A stretch of 64,000 bases of DNA from Pantoea sp. RIT-PI-b (GTDB lineage Bacteria; Pseudomonadota; Gammaproteobacteria; Enterobacterales; Enterobacteriaceae): the NCBI RefSeq assembly GCF_001187905.1, contig NZ_LGIS01000013.1:34782-98781 (forward strand), read 5' to 3'. The position numbers were made by a program, and so were the translations under genes. This document shows, piece by piece, positions 33,201 through 42,656 of this stretch (its first letter is position 1; each line of letters begins with the position of its first letter). The notes below the pieces were generated by a model. The model saw nothing but the letters and a program-made list of their open reading frames with translations, was not told the DNA's origin and made no database searches.

Positions 33201-33322
33201 TACTCTAAATAATTCAAGGTGCAGGAAGGCGGCAAGGGAATGAATCCCCTGAGCTTACTCCGGTAAGTGACTGGGGTGAATGAGCGTAGCCAACGCATCT
33301 GTAACCTGGATTATGACGAGTA
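33201..33322 (+). repeat. ERIC element, copy 5 (after rplI)
   Basis: 122 bp with core GAATCCCCTGAGCTTACTC and GTAAGTGACTGGGGTGAATG. Terminal arms TACTCTAAATAATTCAAGGT and its partner ending ACGAGTA pair imperfectly. Located between the rplI stop and its terminator, so it is transcribed as part of the operon's 3' end. Confidence 0.85.
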
Positions 33323-33340
33323 TACTCGGTAATGCGAAAG

Positions 33341-33368
33341 CGCCGGCCTTGTGCCGGCGTTTTTGTTT
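33341..33368 (+). terminator. Rho-independent terminator of the rplI operon
   Basis: 7-bp stem CGCCGGC / GCCGGCG with a 5-base loop, then TTTTTGTTT. It lies beyond the ERIC element, 145 bases after the rplI stop. Confidence 0.88.
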
Positions 33369-33375
33369 CTGCGTT

Positions 33376-34029
33376 TTACTGGGCGCGGATAAAACTGCCA
33401 TCCGGCTGACGGGTAAACAGCACCGGACCGTTACTGCCATCCACCGTTAAGCCTGTCACCTCGCCTTGCGCATTCTGACGAATCTTCACCTGCTGGCCAT
33501 TCTGCAACGCGCTCAACGGCTGTCCATCGCCTTCGACACGCGCCATGGCAAACACATCGTTCACCGGCAGATTATTATCGCGGAACAGCTGCGCTAGCGT
33601 CTGGCCTGACGCCACGTTATAGGTGCGCCATTCGCCCTGCGAATCGGTTTTCGGCGGCGTGTTCTGCGATTGATTATTATCGTAAATCTCCGCCTGCATC
33701 GGCACTTCTTTAGCGGTATTGTCTGCCGGACGCTCAACCGGATATTGCGGCGTACTGCTCGGCCAGAGAAATGCCAGCACCAGCACCAGCAGCGCAATCA
33801 CAATGCCGCGACGATGCAGAGCGGGCAGCGGGTCCATCCAGCGCACATTGTCCAACAGATGCCAGACACGTTGCAGTGCGGCGGAAATGCGGGAAGGGTG
33901 TTCGGAAGCCATTCGTGAATCCTCCTCGCTGGCAGTTTGGCGCGTAATGCGCGGCAGCCAACGTTGCAACCAAGGTAATAAAGTACGCGGTGCGCGCGTC
34001 CTGCGACGTCGTGGGGCAATCTGGCCCAT
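33376..34029 (-). CDS. ytfB: OapA/YtfB-family cell-envelope protein
   Basis: Inner-membrane protein with a periplasmic OapA (LysM-like) peptidoglycan-binding domain; E. coli YtfB (212 aa) binds glycan and localises to septa. Visible are the conserved MDPLPALHRRG, a membrane segment (GIVIALLVLVLAFLW), a linker, and the OapA domain (YNVASGQTLAQLFRDNNLP to the C-terminal VLFTRQPDGSFIRAQ). Two starts compete: the ATG at 34027-34029 (217 aa, adding a very basic N-terminus) and the ATG at 33910-33912 (178 aa), which has the stronger GAGGAGG site and matches the E. coli N-terminal length. I list the longer form. Confidence 0.85.
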   Translation of the reverse strand: MGQIAPRRRRTRAPRTLLPWLQRWLPRITRQTASEEDSRMASEHPSRISAALQRVWHLLDNVRWMDPLPALHRRGIVIALLVLVLAFLWPSSTPQYPVERPADNTAKEVPMQAEIYDNNQSQNTPPKTDSQGEWRTYNVASGQTLAQLFRDNNLPVNDVFAMARVEGDGQPLSALQNGQQVKIRQNAQGEVTGLTVDGSNGPVLFTRQPDGSFIRAQ

Positions 34030-34245
34030 GTATTCTCTCTTGTTTCGACGGTGGCAGGTGAAAACCTCGCCACAGCTATAGTATGAGCAATGCAGACGGG
34101 AAGTGCCTGGCAGCATTGAAAAATTTGACCGGTGTATTGTTTCTCTTTCCCTGAGAAATGTCATCTGCGGCGCGCGAGATTTTACGCCAGCCGCCCGCGC
34201 TGGTATGCTGCCGGTTCTATTTTTCTCCGGGATTAAGGAATTAAG

Positions 34246-34866
34246 ATGACGACCCCTTCATTCGACAGCGTCGAATCACAAGCAAGTTACGGTATCGGTT
34301 TACAGGTAGGCCAGCAGCTGCAAGAGTCTGGACTGCAGGGTCTGCAGCCGGAAGCACTGCTCGCCGGCCTGCGCGACGCGCTGGAAGGGAACTCACCGGC
34401 CGTCCCGGTTGACGTGGTACATCGCGCCCTGCGTGAAGTGCACGAGCGCGCTGAAGGTGTACGTCGTGAACGCGTAGAAGCGATGGCGGCAGAAGGTCAG
34501 ACTTTCCTTGAGCAGAATGCGCAGCGCGAAGGCGTGAGCAGCACCGAAACCGGTCTGCAGTTCAGCGTCATCACCCAAGGCGATGGCCCGATCCCATCAC
34601 GTCAGGATCGCGTCCGTGTGCATTACACCGGTAAACTGATCGATGGCACCGTATTTGACAGCTCGGTTGCACGTGGCGAACCGGCGGAATTCCCGGTGAG
34701 CGGTGTTATCGCGGGCTGGATTGAAGCGCTGACCCTGATGCCGGTTGGCTCCAAATGGGAACTGGCGATTCCACACAACCTCGCATACGGCGAGCGCGGT
34801 GCTGGCGCATCCATCCCGCCATTCAGCACTCTGGTGTTTGAAGTTGAGCTGCTGGAAATTCTGTAA
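34246..34866 (+). CDS. fklB: FKBP-type peptidyl-prolyl isomerase FklB
   Basis: FKBP22-type cis-trans prolyl isomerase, 206 aa as in E. coli. An N-terminal helical dimerisation domain (1-100) is followed by the FKBP domain (about 115-206) with [48 protein letters not shown]. No signal peptide, so cytoplasmic. Convergent with cpdB. Confidence 0.97.
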   Translation: MTTPSFDSVESQASYGIGLQVGQQLQESGLQGLQPEALLAGLRDALEGNSPAVPVDVVHRALREVHERAEGVRRERVEAMAAEGQTFLEQNAQREGVSSTETGLQFSVITQGDGPIPSRQDRVRVHYTGKLIDGTVFDSSVARGEPAEFPVSGVIAGWIEALTLMPVGSKWELAIPHNLAYGERGAGASIPPFSTLVFEVELLEIL

Positions 34867-34870
34867 GCAC

Positions 34871-34896
34871 TCAAGGGCGGCACTCGCCGCCCTTGA
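34871..34896. terminator. bidirectional hairpin between fklB and cpdB
   Basis: 11-bp stem TCAAGGGCGGC / GCCGCCCTTGA with an ACTC loop, between the stops of two convergent genes. The following bases are only moderately T-rich. Confidence 0.55.
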
Positions 34897-34899
34897 TCG

Positions 34900-36846
34900 T
34901 CACTTCTTCTGTAAATCTACCTGCCACAACGCAAAACCTATCTCATCGCTGCCCACCGCTTTCATCGGGTAATCGGCATGCTGTTCGATAAATTTCGTCG
35001 CTTTCGCGCCGGGCGCGGTCTCAAAACGGATATTCAGCGGCGTGGTGCTGCTAATCGGTGCCAGGCGCCAGTTGTGATCCGCCTGCGGTTTCACCTCGCC
35101 GTGCGCTTTGGTCTCACTGCTGATATAGGCGGCAACCACCGAGCGGTTCTCATCCGGTGATGCGAACGCGACATACTTATCGCCGGTGCCGGCAAACTTA
35201 CCGCCGTACGCGCGATAGTTGTTGGTGGCGACAAGGAAGGTGGCGTTGGGATCAATCGGCTTGCCTTGCCAACTGAGGTCCTTGATACGTGAGGCCTCTT
35301 TATTGATTAATGTGCATTCCGCATCGTAGCGTGCCGGTTGCGTCACATCGATTTGGTAATGCACGCCATCGATCACATCGAAGTTATAGGTGCGGAAGTC
35401 CCAGTTGATCAGTGATTGCGGCTTGCTGCTGTGCGCATCGATCTGATTAAACTGCGCGGCAGAACACTCCAGCCACTCCTTCACCTGCGCACCGCTGACT
35501 TTCATCACCACCAACGTATTGGGATAGAGATAGAGATCGGCAGCGTTACGGAAGGTGAGATTACCTTTCTCCACCTCGACATAGCTGGCGGGATCGTTCT
35601 TACGGCCACCGGCTTTGAACGGTGCGGCAGCAGAGAGCACCGGCAGGCGGCCAAGATCGGGATCGCCCTGAATAAAGTGCTCTACGTAAGCGCGCTGCGC
35701 GTTATTAACGATCTGTACTGTAGGATCGTCCTGCACCAGCGACAAATAGCTGTACATCACGTCGGCGGATTTGCCGATCGGCTTAGCAACAAACTCACGC
35801 GTAGCGCGATGATCCTGCGCCAGTACTTTCACCAGATTGGCATCTTCAGCCGCCAGTGATTTTTTCGCCGCGCTGTCATAAATCGGACGTGCTTCAGCTT
35901 TGCCCTGCGCTACCTGCCATTTGCCGCCGTCATTATTCAGCACTAAATCCACCACGCCGAGATGATCGCCCCACATGCCGGGCATGACGGCGGGAACCCC
36001 ATTCAATGTGCCTTGTGCAATATCAGCCCCTTTTATGGCGGCGAACTCTTTGCTCGGAAACACGGCATGGGCATGGCCGAACATAATGGCGTTGATGCCT
36101 GGAACCTGGCTGAGGTAATAAACCGAGTTCTCCGCCATAGCGTGATAGGGTTCGCTGCTTAATCCGGAGTGTGGAATAGCGACGATTATTTCAGCACCTT
36201 TTGCGCGCATTTCCGGCACATAGCGCTTCGCTGTTTCAGTGATGTCATCAACCCGCACTTTTCCCTGCAGATTGTTGCGATCCCACACCATAATCTGGGG
36301 GGGAACGAAGCCGATGTAACCAATTTTTAAGCGGTGCGGCGTACCGTCGCGGTCGGTAACCGTGGTTTCCTTAATTAAGTAGGGAGTAAACAGCGGTTTG
36401 CCGCTCTTTTCATCGATAATATTGGCATTGACGTAAGGGAAGCGCGCACCGGCCAGCGCGCTTTGCAGATACGGCAAACCATAATTGAATTCGTGATTGC
36501 CAAGGTTACCAACCGCGTAATCCAGCGTATTCATCGCTTTATAAACCGGATGTACCTCACCCGGTTTTAGCCCTTTCGCCGCCATGTAATCACCCAGTGG
36601 ACTGCCCTGAATGATATCGCCGTTATCGACCAGCACGCTGTTCTTCGCTTCGGCGCGTGATTGCTGGATCAAGGTGGCGGTGCGCACCAGGCCAAACTTC
36701 TCGGTTGGCGTATCTTTGTAATAATCGAAATCCATCATATTGCTGTGCAGATCGGTCGTTTCCAGAATACGCAGATCTACCGTGGCAGCCTGTACCGTGG
36801 CGGCTGTAATACCGAGTGCCAATAACGACATGCTCGCTTTGAACAT
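34900..36846 (-). CDS. cpdB: periplasmic 2',3'-cyclic-nucleotide 2'-phosphodiesterase/3'-nucleotidase
   Basis: Hydrolyses 2',3'-cyclic nucleotides and 3'-nucleotides in the periplasm for nucleoside salvage. Start at [20 protein letters not shown] (signal peptide, AGGAG upstream), 648 aa (E. coli 647). Metallophosphatase motifs [16 protein letters not shown] and FGHAHAVFP are intact, and the 5'-nucleotidase C-terminal domain follows. One residue is missing relative to E. coli in [11 protein letters not shown] (E. coli NWDGFRTYN), which leaves the frame intact. Confidence 0.97.
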   Translation of the reverse strand: MFKASMSLLALGITAATVQAATVDLRILETTDLHSNMMDFDYYKDTPTEKFGLVRTATLIQQSRAEAKNSVLVDNGDIIQGSPLGDYMAAKGLKPGEVHPVYKAMNTLDYAVGNLGNHEFNYGLPYLQSALAGARFPYVNANIIDEKSGKPLFTPYLIKETTVTDRDGTPHRLKIGYIGFVPPQIMVWDRNNLQGKVRVDDITETAKRYVPEMRAKGAEIIVAIPHSGLSSEPYHAMAENSVYYLSQVPGINAIMFGHAHAVFPSKEFAAIKGADIAQGTLNGVPAVMPGMWGDHLGVVDLVLNNDGGKWQVAQGKAEARPIYDSAAKKSLAAEDANLVKVLAQDHRATREFVAKPIGKSADVMYSYLSLVQDDPTVQIVNNAQRAYVEHFIQGDPDLGRLPVLSAAAPFKAGGRKNDPASYVEVEKGNLTFRNAADLYLYPNTLVVMKVSGAQVKEWLECSAAQFNQIDAHSSKPQSLINWDFRTYNFDVIDGVHYQIDVTQPARYDAECTLINKEASRIKDLSWQGKPIDPNATFLVATNNYRAYGGKFAGTGDKYVAFASPDENRSVVAAYISSETKAHGEVKPQADHNWRLAPISSTTPLNIRFETAPGAKATKFIEQHADYPMKAVGSDEIGFALWQVDLQKK

Positions 36847-37009
36847 CGCTTGCTCCTTGTTCAGTCCAATGGGCCTCTCAAAATAATGTAAAACCATGAC
36901 GAATTATCATTTCAATTTGTGATGGGACTCGGACTTTCATCTAATTTTTGCCAACTGTCCTTCGCATAAACCTATTCAGCATCCCGCCATAGCCGATGCC
37001 TTTGAACTA

Positions 37010-37030
37010 TGATATTGATAATCATATACA
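37010..37030. promoter_or_regulatory. possible overlapping Fur boxes between cpdB and cysQ
   Basis: TGATATTGATAATCA (37010-37024) matches the Fur 7-1-7 consensus at 12-13 of 15 positions, and TGATAATCATATACA (37016-37030) overlaps it with about 12 of 15. They lie about 110 bases before cysQ and 165 before cpdB. The rest of the intergenic stretch holds no feature I recognise. Confidence 0.4.
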
Positions 37031-37139
37031 TTGCCGTAGCAGATCGCGCAGTCGCAGGCTGTCGAAACACAACTGCTAAAATGAATACAGATTGGCTGTT
37101 GGTGTCTGACAGGCAGAATCAGCGGAAAAGAGGTAAATA

Positions 37140-37886
37140 ATGTTAGATAAAATTTGTCAGCTGGCGCGCGAAGCGGGTGATGCCATTATGCAGGTGTATA
37201 ACGGCGCCGAGCCGGTGGACGTGGCCCGCAAGTCAGATGATTCGCCAGTCACGGCGGCCGATCTCGCCGCGCATCGCGTGATTTTACAGGGGCTGGCGAC
37301 GCTTTCTCCGGATGTGCCGGTGCTGTCTGAAGAGGATCCACCGAGCTGGGGCGTGCGCCAGCATTGGCAGAAATACTGGCTGGTCGATCCGCTGGATGGC
37401 ACCAAGGAGTTCATCAAACGCAACGGTGAATTTACGGTGAATATTGCGCTGATCGACAAGGGTAAGCCGGTGTTGGGCGTAGTTTATGCGCCGGTGTTGG
37501 GCGTCATGTATTCCGCTGCAGATAACAAAGCGTGGAAAGAGGAGAAGGGTGAGCGAACGCAGATTCATGCACGTGAAGCGCGTCCGCCGTTAGTGGTGGT
37601 GAGTCGCTCGCATTTTGATAGTGATAAAGAGCTGCAAGAGTATCTGCATCAGCTGGGTGAGCATCAAACTACCGCGATCGGCTCTTCGCTCAAGTTCTGC
37701 CTGGTAGCCGAAGGTGCCGCACAGCTCTATCCGCGCTTTGGGCCAACCAACATTTGGGATACCGGCGCAGGACACGCGGTGGCGATTGCGGCCGGTGCGC
37801 ATGTGCACGATTGGCAGGGCAAAACCCTTGATTACACGCCGCGCGAATCGTTTCTCAATCCCGGCTTCCGCGTTTCGCTGTTTTAA
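37140..37886 (+). CDS. cysQ: 3'(2'),5'-bisphosphate nucleotidase CysQ
   Basis: Hydrolyses 3'-phosphoadenosine 5'-phosphate from sulfate assimilation, relieving its inhibition of RNases and sulfotransferases. 248 aa (E. coli 246). The inositol-monophosphatase-fold metal motifs [25 protein letters not shown] and [14 protein letters not shown] are present. GAGG precedes the ATG. Divergent from cpdB. Confidence 0.97.
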   Translation: MLDKICQLAREAGDAIMQVYNGAEPVDVARKSDDSPVTAADLAAHRVILQGLATLSPDVPVLSEEDPPSWGVRQHWQKYWLVDPLDGTKEFIKRNGEFTVNIALIDKGKPVLGVVYAPVLGVMYSAADNKAWKEEKGERTQIHAREARPPLVVVSRSHFDSDKELQEYLHQLGEHQTTAIGSSLKFCLVAEGAAQLYPRFGPTNIWDTGAGHAVAIAAGAHVHDWQGKTLDYTPRESFLNPGFRVSLF

Positions 37887-37891
37887 TATTT

Positions 37892-37919
37892 GTAGCGGCG
37901 CGATAAATCGCGCCGCTAC
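37892..37919. repeat. short palindromic hairpin (AT-NN-AT family) after cysQ
   Basis: Perfect 13-bp arms GTAGCGGCGCGAT / ATCGCGCCGCTAC with an AA loop, six bases after the cysQ stop. It lacks a T run. It could slow polymerase or protect the 3' end, but looks like a dispersed repeat. Confidence 0.75.
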
Positions 37920-37969
37920 GGAATGTGCAATGATTTGATGCGCTGCTTATCTGATCGACTTTACGTCAC

Positions 37970-38530
37970 TCACTTCTGCAATAACTCATGAATCAGCTTC
38001 ATCGCCTGCTGCACTTCATCCTGCGTGAGCGGACCATCTTTGACGTAGCGCACGTGTGCGGTGTTATCCAACACCACAATGGCTGAACCGCCTTTCTCCA
38101 GCTGCCAGGCCTGACGCGCGCTGCCGTTGCTATCGACGATAAACTGCGACCACGGATACTGCTGCTTGTTGCTCTCAATACTGCTGCGCACAAACATGCT
38201 GGTGCCGGGAATGGCATCGTCGGTATTAACGATGGTGGTGGTTTGATAACGATCGTGCGGCAGATGGGCGGCTTTAATGGCTTCAATCAGCGCGGCATTC
38301 TGCTCCTTAGCGGAAGATCGGCCAGCAATATGCAAGATGACGCGAACTTTTCCACTCAGCTGCGCGCTATTCCAGGATTTGTAGCTAAACTTATCTTTAT
38401 CTTGTTGATAAACCAGCTCTCCTCTGTCGTTAACGCCAACGGCGGGTACGCGTTCACCCAGTTTGAATGCCTGTGCTGATGCCAGGACAGGGAGGAGTGC
38501 CAGTGCTATCACAGAGTGTACCAAACGCAT
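37970..38530 (-). CDS. ytfJ: YtfJ-family exported protein
   Basis: Periplasmic protein of unknown function, 186 aa (E. coli 184). Signal peptide MRLVHSVIALALLPVLASA, then QAFKLGERVPAVGVNDRGEL. The fold is thought to be thioredoxin-like but no CxxC motif is present (RVILHIAGRSSAKEQNA occupies the place). Convergent with cysQ. Confidence 0.9.
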   Translation of the reverse strand: MRLVHSVIALALLPVLASAQAFKLGERVPAVGVNDRGELVYQQDKDKFSYKSWNSAQLSGKVRVILHIAGRSSAKEQNAALIEAIKAAHLPHDRYQTTTIVNTDDAIPGTSMFVRSSIESNKQQYPWSQFIVDSNGSARQAWQLEKGGSAIVVLDNTAHVRYVKDGPLTQDEVQQAMKLIHELLQK

Positions 38531-38843
38531 TTTTCAAACTCCTTGGTGATCCGACCAGTTGTTCATGTTCCTGCAATATTAGGCGTGGATGATGCGTCTG
38601 TCGCAATGAGTTAACAGGTTTGCAACCTATGCCACAATTCCATAATGAGTGAAGGTTTATACTGGGTTTCGTGAGGCTGATAACAGAGTATTCTGTAATG
38701 ATGTGTCAATTCAGTAAAAAATTCACCTTTTCGGAACATTGGTAAGAAAGGATGCTCTATAGTTATGCCTCATTTGCGCTTCATGGGTTCGTACCAAATT
38801 TGGTTACGACGGAGCGTATTAAACATTTTAGGAGTTAAACAGC
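38531..38843. other. intergenic region between ytfJ and ytfK
   Basis: 313 bases between divergent genes, A/T-rich towards ytfK (about 38680-38800). No gene and no clear operator; I looked for a PhoB box because E. coli ytfK is a phosphate-starvation gene, and found none convincing. Confidence 0.5.
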
Positions 38844-39050
38844 ATGAAGATCTTCCAGCGCTATAATCCGCTGCAAATTGCGAAATATGTAAAAACGCTA
38901 TTTAGAGGAAGGTTGTACATCAAGGATGTGGGCGCGTTCGAGTTCGATAAAGGCAAAGTGATGTTGCCACGCGTCAAAGACAAACAGCATCTCAGCGTGA
39001 TGTCAGAAATCAATCGCCAGGTGCTGCGACTGCAAGCCGAGTACAACTAA
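38844..39050 (+). CDS. ytfK: DUF1107 protein YtfK
   Basis: 68 aa, same length as E. coli YtfK, which binds SpoT and stimulates (p)ppGpp build-up during phosphate or fatty-acid starvation. [39 protein letters not shown] is strongly conserved. Followed by its own terminator. Confidence 0.94.
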   Translation: MKIFQRYNPLQIAKYVKTLFRGRLYIKDVGAFEFDKGKVMLPRVKDKQHLSVMSEINRQVLRLQAEYN

Positions 39051-39064
39051 GTAAGCATAAGAAA

Positions 39065-39090
39065 GGGCGCCGATGGCGCCCTCAGTTTTT
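39065..39090 (+). terminator. Rho-independent terminator of ytfK
   Basis: 7-bp stem GGGCGCC / GGCGCCC with a GAT loop and a TTTTT tract four bases later. Confidence 0.8.
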
Positions 39091-39110
39091 GTGCGATTGG
39101 TGTGTTAGAT

Positions 39111-39130
39111 GCCATGAATGGCGACCCTAC
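39111..39130. repeat. partial AT-NN-AT hairpin carrying the ytfL stop
   Basis: GCCAT-GA-ATGGC is followed by GACCCTAC; the right side ATGGCGACCCTAC is identical to that of the hairpin at 58849. The ytfL stop codon (TAG, complement of CTA at 39127-39129) lies inside this conserved flank, so the repeat has become the end of the gene. Confidence 0.6.
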
Positions 39131-40464
39131 GACGACTCCGATTCATCCAGCGCACTCTTCGTCACATTCAGCACCGGCGGACGTTCATCAATGCGTGTCA
39201 CCAGCAGCTGGTCGATGCGATAGCTATCAATATCCACCACTTCGAATTTATAGCCGGAAAACTTCACAAAATCGGTACGCTTCGGAATCTTGCGCAGCAT
39301 ATACATCATGAAGCCGCCGATGGTTTCGTAGTTGCCTGACTGCGGGAAGTCATCGATATCCAGCACGCGCATCACGTCATCGATAGGCGTACCGCCTTCC
39401 ACCAGCCATGAATTCTCATCACGCGCCACAATCTGCTCTTCCTGACCTTGCCCTACCAGGTCGCCCATCAGCGTGGTCATCACGTCATTCAGCGTAATAA
39501 TACCCACCACCAGCGCATATTCGTTCATGATCACCGCGAAGTCTTCACCGGCGGTTTTGAAGCTCTCCAGTGCTTCGGAGAGCGTCAAGGTGTCCGGAAC
39601 AATCAGTGCGGAGCGAATCTGCACGCCGCTGTTGAGCGTCAGGCTCTGATTGCCGAGCACGCGCAGCAGCAGTTCTTTGGAATCGACATAACCGACGATA
39701 TGGTCGATATCGCCATCACACACGATAAATTTGGAGTGCGGATGCTGCGCGATTTTGGTTTTGAGGGTGGTTTCATCTTCGTGTAAATCGAACCACACCA
39801 CGTTCTCACGCGACGTCATGGATGACGGCACGGTACGTGATTCCAGCTCGAACACGTTTTCAATCAGCTCATGTTCCTGCTTACGCAGCACACCCGCCAA
39901 CGCGCCGGCTTCCACCACCGCATAAATATCGTCGGAGGTGATGTCGTCTTTACGCACCATTGGCAGTTTGAACATGCGGAAGAACACGTTAGCCAGACCG
40001 TTAAACAGCCACACCAGCGGACGTAACACCACTAAACAGAAGCGCATCGGATTGATAATACGCAGCGCGACGGCTTCAGGCGCAATCATGCCGACGCGTT
40101 TTGGCGTCAGGTCAGCGAACAGGATGAACAGGCTGGTAACAATGGTGAAGGAGCAGATAAAGCTGAGCTGTTCCGCTAATTCGGGTGCCACGATGCGGCT
40201 GAACAGGCTATTAAAGGCGGGAGAGAAGGCAGCATCGCCCACAATACCGCCGAGAATGGCGACGGCATTCAGGCCAATCTGCACCACGGTGAAGAACATG
40301 CCGGGTTGTTCCTGCATTTTCAGCACGCGTTGTGCGTTGATGTTGCCTTCGTCAGCCAGCAGCTTCAACTTGATCTTGCGGGCAGCCGCCAGCGAGATCT
40401 CCGAAAGAGAAAAAAATGAACTGATTACGATCAGTAAAAGGATGACAAGCAAGCTATCGAGCAT
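39127..40464 (-). CDS. ytfL: CNNM/CorC-family transporter YtfL
   Basis: Membrane protein with an N-terminal DUF21 (CNNM) domain of about four helices (residues 1-190), a CBS pair (about 205-330, MTSRENVVWFDLHEDE, VVGIITLNDVMTTLMGDLVG) and a C-terminal CorC_HlyC domain (SWLVEGGTPIDDVMRVLDI). 445 aa (E. coli 447). In E. coli YtfL is implicated in export of cadaverine/putrescine and pH control; the CNNM fold otherwise suggests Mg/Co ions. The last codons run into a repeat. Confidence 0.93.
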   Translation of the reverse strand: MLDSLLVILLLIVISSFFSLSEISLAAARKIKLKLLADEGNINAQRVLKMQEQPGMFFTVVQIGLNAVAILGGIVGDAAFSPAFNSLFSRIVAPELAEQLSFICSFTIVTSLFILFADLTPKRVGMIAPEAVALRIINPMRFCLVVLRPLVWLFNGLANVFFRMFKLPMVRKDDITSDDIYAVVEAGALAGVLRKQEHELIENVFELESRTVPSSMTSRENVVWFDLHEDETTLKTKIAQHPHSKFIVCDGDIDHIVGYVDSKELLLRVLGNQSLTLNSGVQIRSALIVPDTLTLSEALESFKTAGEDFAVIMNEYALVVGIITLNDVMTTLMGDLVGQGQEEQIVARDENSWLVEGGTPIDDVMRVLDIDDFPQSGNYETIGGFMMYMLRKIPKRTDFVKFSGYKFEVVDIDSYRIDQLLVTRIDERPPVLNVTKSALDESESS

Positions 40465-40916
40465 AAAAGGTCCGTTGGGTTAATCACTTGTCATTTTTGG
40501 CCTGGGCAGCGCGGGAGTGGGCGTACATCCGGTATTTGCCAGTCAAACAGGCTATCCGTGCCAAAAATGTCTGCGCCATATCGACAAGATAAGCTTAACG
40601 TCGGGGCAGAAAAAGATGCAGGCGAGGCCTGCTGGTCGCTGATTATAGCAGCAGCGCTTATCATGCCGCCAGCGGCGCGCGCGGTGTGCTCGGATTAATC
40701 CGAGTGCGCTGCTCTCTGGCGCGGAACAAGCGCATGCCTGTTGTATCGTTTCCCCCATTTACCGACAATAGCTCACTATTTGGCTTAGTCGCCGTATTTC
40801 CGCCGTTGCGGCAAAAAAGAGCGGCTATGCTGATGGGTACACGAGCGGTGGTGATACCCTTCTACAGAATAAACGCCCCTGCGGAATAGGGGCCGGCATT
40901 ATTAACAGGAGTACGT
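40465..40916. other. 452-base intergenic region where E. coli has msrA
   Basis: No credible gene: the only long plus-strand frame (40686-40889) has no ribosome site or family features. It holds a perfect 16-base palindrome, CTCGGATTAATCCGAG, at 40689-40704, a minus-strand TATAAT at 40642-40647 without a good -35, and a GCCCCT/AGGGGC hairpin at 40875-40893 in the tamA leader. The methionine sulfoxide reductase gene msrA found here in E. coli is absent. Confidence 0.6.
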
Positions 40917-42656
40917 GTGCCACGATTTCATATTTATTGTCTGGCCAGCCTGTTGCTTGCTGCACCTGCCGTTGAGGCGGCCAAAGTGCGCTTGCAGCTG
41001 GACGGATTGACCGGGGATTTGCAGAAGAATGTCAGGGCACGCCTGTCGACGATTGGCAGTGACGAGGTGTCCAATGACGGGCGTTTCCAGGCGCGCGTAG
41101 CGGAGGCCATTAAAGAGGGCCTGCGCGCGCTCGGCTATTACGAACCTGAGATCAATTTTGAATCGCGCCCGGCACCGCCACAAGGTGGTCGTCCGGTGCT
41201 GATCGCCCACGTAAAACCCGGTGAGCCGGTAAAGATTGGTGGCAGCACCATTGTCATCCAGGGCGAAGCGAGAACCGACAAAGATTATCAAGCCTGGGTT
41301 AAGCAGGGCACGCCAAAAGTCGGCACCCAGCTGAATCACGGTGCCTACGACAAATTCAAAAATGGTTTTTCCAGCCTGGCACTGCGTAATGGTTACTTCG
41401 ACGGTGACTTTAAGCAAAGCCAGCTTGGTGTGTCGGTGGAACGACGTGAAGCGTTTTGGGATATCGATTACGACAGCGGCCCACGCTACCGTTTTGGCGA
41501 CGTCAGTTTCCAGGGTTCGCAAATCGACGAAGCCTATCTGCAAAATCTGGTGCCCTTCAAAAAAGGCGATCACTACAGCTCGCGCGATCTGGCTGAACTC
41601 AACCGCCGCTTGTCAGCGACCGGCTGGTTTAACTCGGTGGTGGTGGCGCCGGAGTTTGATAAAGGTCGTCAAACCAAAGTATTGCCGCTCAATGCTGTTG
41701 TCTCACCACGGGTGGAAAACACCATTGAAACCGGTGTCGGTTACTCTACTGATGTGGGTCCGCGCCTGAAAGGCACATGGAAAAAACCGTGGATTAACAG
41801 CAGCGGTCACAGCCTGGCCGCCAGCGCCTACGTCTCGGCGCCGGAGCAGCAGCTCGATCTCAGCTACAAAGTCCCGCTGCTGAAAAGCCCGCTGGAGCAG
41901 TACTACACCTTCTCCGGCGGCGTGAAGCGTACCGATCTCAATGACACCAAAGCCGATACCACCACGCTGGCGATGTCGCGTAACTGGGACAGCAGCAGCG
42001 GCTGGCAGAAGGCGATTAATCTGCGCTGGAGCCTCGATCACTTTACCCAAGCGAGCGTCACCAACACCACCATGCTGCTCTATCCGGGCGTCAGCCTGAA
42101 CCGCACTCGCTCGCGCGGCGGTTTAATGCCGACGTGGGGCGATTCGCAGCGCTACTCGGTGGATGTGTCGGATACCACCTGGGGATCGGACGTTGATTTC
42201 ATGATCCTGCAGGCGCAAAACGTCTGGATCCGTACCCTCGCCGATAAGCATCGCTTTGTGGCGCGCGGTAATGTGGGTTGGATCGAAACCAATGATTTCG
42301 ACAAAGTGCCGCCGGATCTGCGCTTCTTCGCCGGTGGTGACCGCAGTATTCGCGGCTACAAATACAAAGATGTGTCGCCGCGTGATGACAACGGCAAGCT
42401 GACCGGCGCCTCAAAAATGGCCACCGGCTCGCTCGAGTATCAATACAACGTGACCGGCAAATGGTGGGGCGCGGTGTTTGTCGATTCCGGTGAAGCGGTC
42501 AACGACATCAAACAGAGTAACTTGAAAACCGGCGCCGGCTTTGGCGTGCGCTGGTCTTCTCCGGTAGGGCCGATCAAGTTCGATATCGCGCGGCCAATTG
42601 GCGATGACAAGGAGCATGGATTGCAATTTTACGTAGGATTGGGGCCTGAACTATGA
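40917..42656 (+). CDS. tamA: outer-membrane translocation module TamA
   Basis: Omp85-family outer-membrane protein that works with TamB in autotransporter assembly and in lipid transfer. GTG start with AGGAG upstream; signal peptide [21 protein letters not shown]; three POTRA domains (about 22-265); and a C-terminal beta barrel with the Omp85 loop motif GGDRSIRGY. It ends in an aromatic-poor but typical terminal strand ([11 protein letters not shown]). 579 aa against 577. Overlaps tamB by four bases (ATGA). Confidence 0.97.
   Translation: MPRFHIYCLASLLLAAPAVEAAKVRLQLDGLTGDLQKNVRARLSTIGSDEVSNDGRFQARVAEAIKEGLRALGYYEPEINFESRPAPPQGGRPVLIAHVKPGEPVKIGGSTIVIQGEARTDKDYQAWVKQGTPKVGTQLNHGAYDKFKNGFSSLALRNGYFDGDFKQSQLGVSVERREAFWDIDYDSGPRYRFGDVSFQGSQIDEAYLQNLVPFKKGDHYSSRDLAELNRRLSATGWFNSVVVAPEFDKGRQTKVLPLNAVVSPRVENTIETGVGYSTDVGPRLKGTWKKPWINSSGHSLAASAYVSAPEQQLDLSYKVPLLKSPLEQYYTFSGGVKRTDLNDTKADTTTLAMSRNWDSSSGWQKAINLRWSLDHFTQASVTNTTMLLYPGVSLNRTRSRGGLMPTWGDSQRYSVDVSDTTWGSDVDFMILQAQNVWIRTLADKHRFVARGNVGWIETNDFDKVPPDLRFFAGGDRSIRGYKYKDVSPRDDNGKLTGASKMATGSLEYQYNVTGKWWGAVFVDSGEAVNDIKQSNLKTGAGFGVRWSSPVGPIKFDIARPIGDDKEHGLQFYVGLGPEL

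Noticed and set aside
33913..34164. Extending ytfB to the first possible start at 34164
   Set aside because: The extra N-terminal residues show no ribosome site or family likeness; the starts at 34029 or 33912 are better supported.
40686..40889. 67-codon plus-strand frame before tamA
   Set aside because: No ribosome site, no recognisable family, and it spans a palindrome and a likely promoter region.
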